64,000 nucleotides of DNA from Stenotrophomonas oahuensis (GTDB taxonomy: Bacteria > Pseudomonadota > Gammaproteobacteria > Xanthomonadales > Xanthomonadaceae): NCBI RefSeq assembly GCF_031834595.1, contig NZ_CP115541.1, positions 2,288,501 through 2,352,500 of the forward strand, written 5' to 3'. The notes below the pieces were generated by a model that was not told the DNA's origin, made no database searches, and saw only the letters and a list, made by a program, of their open reading frames with translations. The translations under genes and the position numbers were made by a program. Below are positions 57,186 to 64,000 of this stretch, piece by piece. Positions within the stretch are counted from its first letter, which is position 1, and every line of letters begins with the position of its first letter.

Positions 57186-58117
57186 GAAGCAAGGTCCTGC
57201 AAAGTGGTCTCCTGGACGGAATACATGGGGCGACGGTTCGCAGAGCTCATGAGTCTGCCGACGTACTCCCCGAGTACCCCGAGAATGACGAGCTGGATGC
57301 CGCAGGCAAAAAGAATCACGCACATGAGGGATGCGTATCCGGGATCGGTGATCCTGCCGGTCAGACGCTCGAAAATGACCACCAGCAGGTAAATGAAGCT
57401 GGAGGCGGCCAGTGCGGCACCCATGTAACTGGCTAGGCGCAGTGGCAGGTTTGAGAACGTGACAAAGATATTCGTGGCGTGCGAGATCAGCTTGCGCAAC
57501 GTGTAGGCGCTGCGGCCGTCGTCGCGTTGCCCATGGGCTACCGTAACCGTGCCAACGCTTGCAGTAAGCCAGGAAAGCATTCCATCGATGTAGGGTCGAT
57601 TCAGCTGGAAATCACCTAGGCGCTTCGCGAGTGAGTGATGCAGTGCACGGAAAGACGTGTATGCCTGGTTCATGTCGGGGAACGACTTCTTAAGTGACCA
57701 CCGCATCAGTTCGGAAGTCGCGTTGCGGAAGCGTGCATGAGTACGGGTTGGAAATACCCCGTACACGAGAGGTTGGTCCGGGCTGCACTCGCGTAGCAGT
57801 GAGGGAATTGCCTCGGGGGGGTGTTCAAGATCCTCGTCCATGGTCACAACATAGGCTCCGCGTGCAGCGCCGATGCCGCACATCGTGGCGGCATGTTGCC
57901 CAAAGTTCCGGCCCAAGCGAAGGCCGACGACGCGTGGGTCCTTCTGCGCCATCGACCGGATCGCGCCCCACGAATCAGGATTGCCACGATCGTCGACTAG
58001 AATCAACTCAAAGGCCAGCGCCGCAGCTTCCATCGACAACGCAAGTCGGCCCAGTAGTGCTTCAAGTGTGCGCGTCGCCGAGTAAACTGGGACGACGACA
58101 GAGACATCAATGTGCAT
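57182..58117 (-). CDS. GtrB-type GT2 glycosyltransferase (undecaprenyl-phosphate sugar synthase)
   Basis: A 311-aa membrane-anchored GT2 enzyme. The GT-A domain has VVVPVYSATRTLEALL, the Asp of ILVDDRG, and DEDLEHPP. Two C-terminal helices (about 232-255 and 270-290) anchor it, as in GtrB/DPM1-like proteins. Such enzymes transfer a sugar from a nucleotide to undecaprenyl phosphate. It is coupled to GtrA downstream and overlaps the epimerase gene upstream by 11 bases, forming one unit. Confidence 0.9.
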   Translation of the reverse strand: MHIDVSVVVPVYSATRTLEALLGRLALSMEAAALAFELILVDDRGNPDSWGAIRSMAQKDPRVVGLRLGRNFGQHAATMCGIGAARGAYVVTMDEDLEHPPEAIPSLLRECSPDQPLVYGVFPTRTHARFRNATSELMRWSLKKSFPDMNQAYTSFRALHHSLAKRLGDFQLNRPYIDGMLSWLTASVGTVTVAHGQRDDGRSAYTLRKLISHATNIFVTFSNLPLRLASYMGAALAASSFIYLLVVIFERLTGRITDPGYASLMCVILFACGIQLVILGVLGEYVGRLMSSANRRPMYSVQETTLQDLAS

Positions 58118-58790
58118 AGTACTTCCTCACGACGCGCTCGGCGTTCCCCGCCCCCAGGTCGATGCCAAGGCGAGCGGCAACGCTGACGGCCAATGTGCTG
58201 TCGACACGTAACGGGTCTCCCCGATCCTGCAGGGAGAAGTTCGCGGAGGTGCCAAGAACACGCTCGAACAGGGCGACAATCTCGGGCATGGCCATCGATC
58301 GCTCCGCTGCGATGTTGACCACACGCTGCTCTGTTCGCTCGCGCATCAGCTCTGCGGCGATGACGACCACGTCGTCTACGTCAATCAGATTGCGTTCAGC
58401 CTTGCGCCAAATGGAGAAGCTTGTGCCGGTCAGTATTCGGTCTCTTAGAAAGTTCGTAAGCGTGTTGGGATTGCCCGTGCGGCCTACGACCTGCGGCAAC
58501 CGGAAGACTACATTCTCCGCATTGGCGGAGAGCACCCTGGCTTCCATCTTCCGCTTGTGCGCAAGGTAGGCACTATCGCCCTCCACGGGATTCAGCAGCG
58601 CACAACTGCTGAAGTAGACCACCGGCGCAGCCGTGCGCAGAACCTCGTCTAGCATGTCCTGTTCCCGTGCAAAAGCGGCGGACAGCGTCTCAGACGAGTT
58701 GGATACGCCACGCGCGAAGACGGTCCAGTGCCCGATGTCAGGGCACTGGTCGCGGAAGGCCGTTGCGAGCAACCCGGAGCCGTGTATCAC
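58107..58790 (-). CDS. Short NAD-dependent epimerase/dehydratase-like protein
   Basis: A 227-aa SDR-like protein from GTG 58790 (MIHGSGLLATAFRD). The nucleotide-binding turn is reduced to HGSGLLATAF and the protein is about 80 residues shorter than standard sugar epimerases. Conserved parts include VVYFSSCALLN and the possible active-site Tyr-Lys in SAYLAHKRKMEARV, then VFRLPQVVGRTGNP and RNLIDVDDVV. It probably modifies a nucleotide sugar for the GtrB enzyme. An N-terminal truncation is possible, but the remaining motifs look intact. Confidence 0.82.
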   Translation of the reverse strand: MIHGSGLLATAFRDQCPDIGHWTVFARGVSNSSETLSAAFAREQDMLDEVLRTAAPVVYFSSCALLNPVEGDSAYLAHKRKMEARVLSANAENVVFRLPQVVGRTGNPNTLTNFLRDRILTGTSFSIWRKAERNLIDVDDVVVIAAELMRERTEQRVVNIAAERSMAMPEIVALFERVLGTSANFSLQDRGDPLRVDSTLAVSVAARLGIDLGAGNAERVVRKYYAH

Positions 58791-58853
58791 GTGGAAAAGT
58801 TCCCGATTGGGCGATAACCCGGAAGGGCAGCAGGAAACGGGCTTTGGACCACG

Positions 58854-60263
58854 TTAACCAGCCACACGACCATACTGGTCCTCAAACCGCACGATGTCGT
58901 CTTCGCCCAGATAACTGCCCGACTGCACCTCAATCAGCTCCAGCGGCAGCTTGCCCGGATTCTTCAGGCGGTGGGTCACGCCCAGCGGAATGTAGGTGCT
59001 CTGGTTTTCCGTCAGCAGAATCACCTCATCACCGCGGGTCACCTCGGCGGTGCCGCTGACCACGATCCAATGCTCGGCGCGGTGGTGATGCATCTGCAGG
59101 CTCAGGGTCGCGCCCGGCTTGACGGTGATGCGCTTGACCTGGAAGCGGCTGCCGTTATCGATGGAGTCATAGGCACCCCACGGACGGTAGACCTTGCGGT
59201 GTGCCGCCGCTTCGCTGCGGCCGTCACGCTTGATCTGCGCCACCACCGACTTCACGTCCTGCACGCGGTCCTTGTGGCCCACGAACACGGCGTCATCGGT
59301 TTCCACCACCACCACGTCGTCCAGGCCGACCATGGCAATCAGGCGGCTGCCGTAGGCATAGCTGTTGCGGGTATCCACGGCAATCACGTCACCGTGGCAG
59401 GCATTGCCGTTCTCGTCCTTGTCCGACACTTCCCACAGCGCCGACCAGGAACCGACATCGTTCCATTCGGCGTCCAGCGGTACGACGGCTGCATCGGCAG
59501 TCTTTTCCATCACCGCGTAGTCGATGGAGTCATTCGGGCTGGCGGCGAAGGCTTCTTCATCCAGGCGGATGAAGTCGTTGTCGCGGGCGGCCAGTTCCAG
59601 TGCCTTGCGGCTGGCGGCCAGGATCGCCGGCTGCAGCTTTTCCAGTTCCTGCAGGTAGCGGGAGGCCTTGAACAGGAACATGCCACTGTTCCAGAAGTAC
59701 TCGCCGGACGCCACATACTGCTCGGCAGTCGCCAGGTCGGGCTTTTCGACGAAGCGGTCCACAGCGCGCACGCCGTCGCCCTTGGCGGCCTTGATGTAGC
59801 CGTAGCCGGTTTCCGGGGCGGTCGGCACGATGCCGAAGGTGACCAGCTTGCCGGCTTCAGCGGCGGCTGCCGCCTGTGCCACGGCCTGGTGGAAGGCCTT
59901 CTCGTTGCGCACCACGTGGTCCGAAGGCAGCACCAGCAGCAGGCCGTCATCGCCTGCGGCCAGCGCCTGCAGCGCGGCAATGGCGATGGCCGGCGCAGTA
60001 TTGCGGCCGATCGGCTCCAGAATCAGCGCCTGCGGGGTGACCTTGCACTCGCGCAGCTGTTCGGCCGCCATGAAGCGGTGTTCCTGGTTGGCCACCACGA
60101 TGGGGGCTGCGCCAGCGATGGAGGCCACGCGCTTCCAGGTTGCCTGCAGCATGGTGTCCTTGCCGACCAGCGGCAGGAACTGCTTCGGGTAAGCCTCGCG
60201 CGACACCGGCCACAGGCGGGTGCCGGAACCACCGGAAAGAATGACGGGAATGATCGGCAACAT
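58854..60263 (-). CDS. xanB: Mannose-1-phosphate guanylyltransferase / mannose-6-phosphate isomerase XanB
   Basis: A 469-aa bifunctional enzyme. The N-terminal nucleotidyltransferase domain has [20 protein letters not shown] (residues 10-29), and DRFVEKPD is the sugar-phosphate-binding segment. The C-terminal cupin domain (about 350-469) carries the type II isomerase metal site ([20 protein letters not shown]). It isomerises fructose-6-phosphate to mannose-6-phosphate and makes GDP-mannose from mannose-1-phosphate, the substrate of Gmd. It follows xanA by 14 bases. Confidence 0.95.
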   Translation of the reverse strand: MLPIIPVILSGGSGTRLWPVSREAYPKQFLPLVGKDTMLQATWKRVASIAGAAPIVVANQEHRFMAAEQLRECKVTPQALILEPIGRNTAPAIAIAALQALAAGDDGLLLVLPSDHVVRNEKAFHQAVAQAAAAAEAGKLVTFGIVPTAPETGYGYIKAAKGDGVRAVDRFVEKPDLATAEQYVASGEYFWNSGMFLFKASRYLQELEKLQPAILAASRKALELAARDNDFIRLDEEAFAASPNDSIDYAVMEKTADAAVVPLDAEWNDVGSWSALWEVSDKDENGNACHGDVIAVDTRNSYAYGSRLIAMVGLDDVVVVETDDAVFVGHKDRVQDVKSVVAQIKRDGRSEAAAHRKVYRPWGAYDSIDNGSRFQVKRITVKPGATLSLQMHHHRAEHWIVVSGTAEVTRGDEVILLTENQSTYIPLGVTHRLKNPGKLPLELIEVQSGSYLGEDDIVRFEDQYGRVAG

Positions 60264-60277
60264 GGTTACGTCCTGAA

Positions 60278-61636
60278 TCAGTGTTGGGCCGCGCTGCCGC
60301 CAATCAGGGCGGTCAGCTCATCGGTTTTGGCGCGCAGCAGGGCCGCGTCGCCTCGGGTTTCCACATTAAGCCGCAGCAGCGGCTCGGTATTGGAGCTGCG
60401 CAGATTGAAACGCCACTGCGGGAACTCGGCGCTGACACCGTCGGTGTGGTCCAGCGTGGGGTTCTGGTCGGCATAGTGCGCCATCACCCGCGCCACGGTT
60501 GCCTTGGCGTCGTCCACGCGGAAATTGATCTCGCCGCTGCAGGGGAAGGCGGCCATTCGGTCTGCCACCAGGTCGCCCAGCGAGGTGCCGCTGCGCGAAA
60601 CCAGTTCGGCAATCAGCAGCCACGGAATCATGCCGGAATCGCAATAGGCGAAGTCGCGGAAATAATGGTGGGCGCTCATCTCGCCACCATAGATGGCGTC
60701 TTCCGCACGCATGCGTTCCTTGATGAACGCGTGGCCGGTTTTGCTCATGATCGGCACGCCGCCGGCCTGTTCCACCATTTCAATGGTGTTCCAGGTCAGG
60801 CGCGGGTCGTGGATGATCTTGCCGCCCGGCTGGCGCTTCAGCAGCGCGGTGGCCAGCAGCCCGACCAGGTAATAGCCTTCAATGAACCCGCCCTCGGCGT
60901 CGAAGAAGAAGCAGCGGTCGAAGTCGCCGTCCCAGGCAATGCCGAAATCCGCCTTGTGCTCGCGCACCGCATTGGCGGTGGCGTCGCGGTTTTCCGGCAG
61001 CAGCGGGTTGGGAATGCCGTTCGGGAAGTTGCCGTCCGGCTCATGCTGGATGCGGATGAACTCAAACGGCAGGTGCGGGGCGAGCTGGTCGATCACCAGG
61101 CCGGCACCACCATTGCCGGCGTTGACCACGATCTTCAGCGGCTTCAGCGCGCTGCGGTCCACATAGCCCAGCAGGTGCTCGATATAGGCGGACTTGTCGG
61201 TGTCCTGGCGCAGCGTGCCTTCCCCCGAAGGCAGTGCTGAATCGCCGGCGGCGAAGTCGCGAACGTCGAACAGGCCGGTGTCGCCACTGATCGGACGCGA
61301 TTGCTCGCGGACCAGCTTCATGCCGTTGTAGTCCATGGGGTTGTGGCTGGCGGTCACCATCACGCCGCCAGCGGCCTGGCGGTGGAACGTCTGGAAATAG
61401 ACCTCTTCGGTACCGCACAGACCAATGTCGATCACGTCACGGCCGGCCGCACGGAAACCGGCGGCCAGCGCCTGGTGGAGCTCCGGGCTGCTCAGGCGGA
61501 TGTCATACCCCAGCACGACCGGGCCCGGGCCCAGCAGGCCGGCGGTACCCACGCCAATGCGCTTGGCCAGCGGCGGGTTGAGCTCATCGGGAACCCGGCC
61601 ACGGATGTCATAGGCCTTGAAGCAGGGAAGCGTCAT
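60278..61636 (-). CDS. xanA: Phosphomannomutase/phosphoglucomutase XanA (SpgM/AlgC type)
   Basis: A 452-aa alpha-D-phosphohexomutase. ATG 61636 gives [20 protein letters not shown]. The phosphoserine is Ser97 in [12 protein letters not shown], the magnesium loop is DGDFDR, the sugar-binding loop is [10 protein letters not shown], and the C-terminal phosphate loop is SSNTEPLLR. It interconverts glucose and mannose 1- and 6-phosphates and so feeds both the GDP-mannose pathway (xanB, gmd, rmd) and dTDP-rhamnose (rmlB). The homologue is called spgM in S. maltophilia. Confidence 0.95.
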   Translation of the reverse strand: MTLPCFKAYDIRGRVPDELNPPLAKRIGVGTAGLLGPGPVVLGYDIRLSSPELHQALAAGFRAAGRDVIDIGLCGTEEVYFQTFHRQAAGGVMVTASHNPMDYNGMKLVREQSRPISGDTGLFDVRDFAAGDSALPSGEGTLRQDTDKSAYIEHLLGYVDRSALKPLKIVVNAGNGGAGLVIDQLAPHLPFEFIRIQHEPDGNFPNGIPNPLLPENRDATANAVREHKADFGIAWDGDFDRCFFFDAEGGFIEGYYLVGLLATALLKRQPGGKIIHDPRLTWNTIEMVEQAGGVPIMSKTGHAFIKERMRAEDAIYGGEMSAHHYFRDFAYCDSGMIPWLLIAELVSRSGTSLGDLVADRMAAFPCSGEINFRVDDAKATVARVMAHYADQNPTLDHTDGVSAEFPQWRFNLRSSNTEPLLRLNVETRGDAALLRAKTDELTALIGGSAAQH

Positions 61637-61725
61637 CAATCCAGTCCATTCGGGGGTGACCAGCGATTATAGCGGCCAGTTCTGAACGCGGTGTCGCCCC
61701 GGGTGCCATTAACTCGGCAGGGGCA

Positions 61726-61760
61726 CAAAAAAGCCGCGCCACCAGTGGTGACACGGCTTC
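61726..61760 (-). terminator. Intrinsic terminator after etfA
   Basis: AAGCCG(C)G..CCACCA / TGGTG..CGGCTT form a long stem (61731-61759) preceded on the plus strand by AAAAAA, which is a U-tract for minus-strand transcripts. It separates etfBA from xanA. Confidence 0.85.
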
Positions 61761-61778
61761 ATTGACACAGGAAGGGCC

Positions 61779-62717
61779 TTAAAGCGCCGCTTCCAGCTCC
61801 GGCAGCAAGGTGAACAGGTCGCCAACCAGGCCGATATCCGCAATCTCGAAGATCGGCGAGTCCGGGTCCTTGTTGATCGCCACGATGGTGCCGGCGTCCT
61901 TGATCCCGGTCAGGTGCTGGATGGCACCGCTGATGCCCACCGCCACGTAAAGCTCCGGCGCGATGATCTTGCCGGTCTGGCCGACCTGCAGGTCGCTGGG
62001 CACGTAGCCAGCGTCCACGGCGGCGCGCGAGGCACCGACGGCAGCCCCGAGCTTGTCGGCCAGCTGGAAGATGATCTTGAAGTTCTCTTCCGAACCGACG
62101 CCACGGCCACCGGAGACCACGCGCTTGGCGCTCTGCAGGTCCGGGCGGTCGCTGGCACCGGCGGCCAGGCCGATGAAGCGGGTGTGGGTCGGCAGGGCCG
62201 CATCCACGCTGGCCGCTTCCACGGCGGCGCTGCCGCCCTGGGCGGCTTCGGGCCAGGAGGCGGCACGCACGGTGGCAACCACGATCTGGTCGGCCGGTAC
62301 GTCCACGGTGATGATCGCGTTACCCGCGTAGATCGGGCGCTTGAAGCTGTGTGCGCCTTCCACGGTCATCAGGTCGGAGACCTGGTTCACGCCGAGCAGC
62401 GCAGCCACGCAAGGCATCAGGTCCTTGCCGAAGGTGGTCGACGGGCCGAACACATGGGTGTAGCCCTTGGCCAGCTGGGCGATCTGCGGGGCGAGCACCT
62501 GGGCCAGCGCCTGTGCGTTGGCCGCGTTGGCCACGGTCAGCACCTTGGCCACGCCGGCCAGCTGTGCGGCCTGGGCGGCCACGGCGGCGGGGTCGGCGGC
62601 CAGCACGACCACGTCGATGCTGGCACCGCTGATTGCGGCGGCAGCACTGACCGTCTTGGCGGTGGCCGGGTTGAGCTTGCCGTCGTGGTGTTCGGCAACA
62701 ACAAGAATCTTGGTCAT
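61779..62717 (-). CDS. etfA: Electron transfer flavoprotein alpha subunit
   Basis: A 312-aa FAD-binding subunit. The C-terminal domain contains [20 protein letters not shown], then [20 protein letters not shown] and [19 protein letters not shown], all diagnostic of EtfA. With EtfB it passes electrons from acyl-CoA and other dehydrogenases to ETF-ubiquinone oxidoreductase. Its ATG overlaps the etfB stop (TAATG). In xanthomonads etfA/etfB form the conserved right boundary of the LPS locus. Confidence 0.96.
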   Translation of the reverse strand: MTKILVVAEHHDGKLNPATAKTVSAAAAISGASIDVVVLAADPAAVAAQAAQLAGVAKVLTVANAANAQALAQVLAPQIAQLAKGYTHVFGPSTTFGKDLMPCVAALLGVNQVSDLMTVEGAHSFKRPIYAGNAIITVDVPADQIVVATVRAASWPEAAQGGSAAVEAASVDAALPTHTRFIGLAAGASDRPDLQSAKRVVSGGRGVGSEENFKIIFQLADKLGAAVGASRAAVDAGYVPSDLQVGQTGKIIAPELYVAVGISGAIQHLTGIKDAGTIVAINKDPDSPIFEIADIGLVGDLFTLLPELEAAL

Positions 62718-63463
62718 TACAGCAACCCCTTCTGCTTGAGTGCGGCCACCAGTTCGGCGGCGTCCTTGACCATCACGCCCTTGCTGCGCTTGCCCGGGGC
62801 GGCGTAGTGGGTGGTGTTGAAGGTGTCGGCGGCTTCCACGCCCAGGTCGGCCAGCGGCAGGCTTTCCAGCGGCTTGGCCTTGGCCTTCATGATGTCCGGC
62901 AGCTTGATGAAGCGCGGCTCATTCAGGCGCAGGTCGGTGGTGACCACGGCCGGCAGGTCCACTTCCAGCGTTTCCAGGCCGGCGTCGACCTCACGGGTCA
63001 CCGTGGCCTTGCCATCGGCGATTTCCAGCTTGCTGGCGAAAGTGGCCTGCGGGCGGCCCCACAGCGTGGCCAGCATCTGGCCGGTCTGGTTGGCGTCGTC
63101 GTCAATGGCCTGCTTGCCGAGGATCACCAGGTCCGGCTGCTCCTTTTCGATCAGCTTGAGCAGGGTGCGGGCCGCGGTCAGCGGCTGGATGGCCTGGTCG
63201 GTGACCACGTGGATGGCGCGGTTCGCGCCCATGGCCAGGCCGTTGCGCAGGTGCGCCTGGGCGTCGGCGGGGGCAATGGTGGCGACCACGACTTCGGTGG
63301 CGATGCCCTTGTCGCGCAGACGCAGCGCTTCTTCCAGGGCGATTTCGTCAAAGGGGTTGGGGGACAGCTTGACGCCGTCGGTGACCACGCCGGAGCCGTC
63401 CGGCTTGACCTGAATGCGGACGTTGTAGTCCACCACGCGCTTGTACGCGACGAGGATTTTCAT
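62717..63463 (-). CDS. etfB: Electron transfer flavoprotein beta subunit
   Basis: A 248-aa AMP-binding subunit starting MKILVAYKRVVDYNVRIQVK. Family segments NPFDEIALEEALRL, LVILGKQAIDDDANQTGQM and RFIKLPDIMKAKAKPLE are present. It is the first gene of etfBA, divergent from rmlB across 261 bp. Confidence 0.96.
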   Translation of the reverse strand: MKILVAYKRVVDYNVRIQVKPDGSGVVTDGVKLSPNPFDEIALEEALRLRDKGIATEVVVATIAPADAQAHLRNGLAMGANRAIHVVTDQAIQPLTAARTLLKLIEKEQPDLVILGKQAIDDDANQTGQMLATLWGRPQATFASKLEIADGKATVTREVDAGLETLEVDLPAVVTTDLRLNEPRFIKLPDIMKAKAKPLESLPLADLGVEAADTFNTTHYAAPGKRSKGVMVKDAAELVAALKQKGLL

Positions 63464-63557
63464 CTGGTGCTCGATCCTTCACTAACTGGGGAACGTCCGG
63501 AGCCGGAATCGGCCGCCGGGGCGGGGGTGGGATCTGGATTCTAACTGTCCTCGCGTT

Positions 63558-63577
63558 ACCATGCGAATGCGTATGGT
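63558..63577. promoter_or_regulatory. Imperfect palindrome in the etfB/rmlB spacer
   Basis: ACCATGCGAATGCGTATGGT reads almost the same on both strands (one mismatch per arm). It lies 95 bp before etfB and 148 bp before rmlB, suitable for a regulator of either. The rest of the 261-bp spacer shows no other clear feature. Confidence 0.35.
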
Positions 63578-63724
63578 TATGTTGCGGTGCGGCATGGCGC
63601 TGCGCAGGAGCGCTGGCATTCACGCTCGGCTGGCAGTCGTGAAGGCCGACCGCATGTATGCTGTTGCGCTGTGTCACGCGGCCCAGAGACGGCCCGGACA
63701 AACCCAGATCAGGAGAACAAGTAA

Positions 63725-64000
63725 GTGCCCACATGGCTTGTCACCGGCGGTGCCGGATTTATTGGCGGTAACTTCGTACTGGAAGCCGTCGCCAAGGGTG
63801 TGCGCGTCATCAATCTGGACGCCCTGACTTATGCGGGCAATCTGAAAACCCTGACTTCGCTGGAGGGGGATTCCAACCACATATTCGTGCATGGCGACAT
63901 TGGCGACCACTCGCTGGTGACCCGTCTGCTGACCGAATTCCAGCCCGATGCCGTGCTGAACTTCGCCGCCGAGAGCCACGTGGACCGCTCCATCGACGGC
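63725..64000 (+). CDS. rmlB: dTDP-glucose 4,6-dehydratase (3' end outside window)
   Basis: The first 92 codons of RmlB. A GTG start at 63725 follows AGGAG at 63711-63715. The N-terminus WLVTGGAGFIGGNFVLEAV is the NAD-binding motif, and DALTYAGNLKTL and FAAESHVDRSIDG are diagnostic of this enzyme. It makes dTDP-4-keto-6-deoxyglucose for dTDP-L-rhamnose synthesis. The gene continues past base 64000, presumably into rmlACD. Confidence 0.93.
   Translation, partial: MPTWLVTGGAGFIGGNFVLEAVAKGVRVINLDALTYAGNLKTLTSLEGDSNHIFVHGDIGDHSLVTRLLTEFQPDAVLNFAAESHVDRSIDG

Noticed and set aside
58107..58790. Pseudogene status for the short epimerase
   Set aside because: It is short and has a reduced N-terminal motif, but the frame is intact, overlaps its neighbour as in an operon, and keeps a Tyr-Lys pair, so it is annotated as a gene.

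Overview
The window is a high-GC gammaproteobacterial chromosome segment, most likely Stenotrophomonas (family Xanthomonadaceae). Two signs support this. First, the first 40 kb carry about eighteen short GTAG-ended hairpin repeats of the type described as SMAG elements in Stenotrophomonas maltophilia. Second, the last 20 kb have the classic xanthomonad LPS locus layout, with O-antigen genes between a metB-like gene and etfAB, plus xanA/xanB and rmlB. Species cannot be fixed from sequence reading alone.

Layout. 1-4.5 kb: the end of a hybrid sensor kinase, two small xanthomonad proteins, and a coupled rsmC-rsuA-HAD phosphatase operon. 4.5-5.06 kb: a gene-free mosaic of nested inverted repeats. 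5-8 kb: fabA-fabB (unsaturated fatty acid synthesis) divergent from dinB. 8-14.5 kb: an NAD(P)-binding protein with its divergent LysR regulator, gph, a cobalamin-riboswitch-controlled btuB, a TfoX-like protein overlapping free-Met-R-sulfoxide reductase, and bioD. 15-20.4 kb: an msrB-dipZ-msrA operon for repair of oxidised methionine in the cell envelope, divergent from an OmpR-type two-component system; I regard this as the most coherent candidate functional system. 20.4-24 kb: an unrecognised 441-aa protein, a secreted alpha/beta hydrolase, a phasin and queD. 24-29.4 kb: a TonB receptor paired with a secreted M14 peptidase. 29.4-33.8 kb: a promoter overlapped by a Fur box, leading to a DUF4198 protein, a six-EF-hand protein and a haem-type TonB receptor. 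33.9-40.6 kb: rhlE with a long leader, fumarylacetoacetate hydrolase plus maiA, pilU, a DUF4398/OmpA pair, a candidate small RNA and a YdcH-like protein.

40.7-64 kb: a cystathionine beta-synthase and a PLP enzyme of the cystathionine gamma-synthase/lyase family (with a possible switching hairpin leader) precede a tightly coupled O-antigen operon: glycosyltransferase, wzm, wzt with a carbohydrate-binding tail, FkbM methyltransferase with coiled coil, a three-domain 1228-aa glycosyltransferase, gmd, rmd and a GT-C-like membrane protein. Facing it are genes for a methyltransferase, GtrA, GtrB and a short epimerase, then xanB, xanA, etfA and etfB; rmlB runs off the window end. XanA/XanB make GDP-mannose, Gmd/Rmd turn it into GDP-D-rhamnose, the glycosyltransferases polymerise it, the methyltransferase may cap it, and Wzm/Wzt export it. 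The GtrA/GtrB set probably decorates the chain. Genes at 53-58.8 kb are visibly AT-richer than their neighbours, as expected for exchangeable serotype genes.
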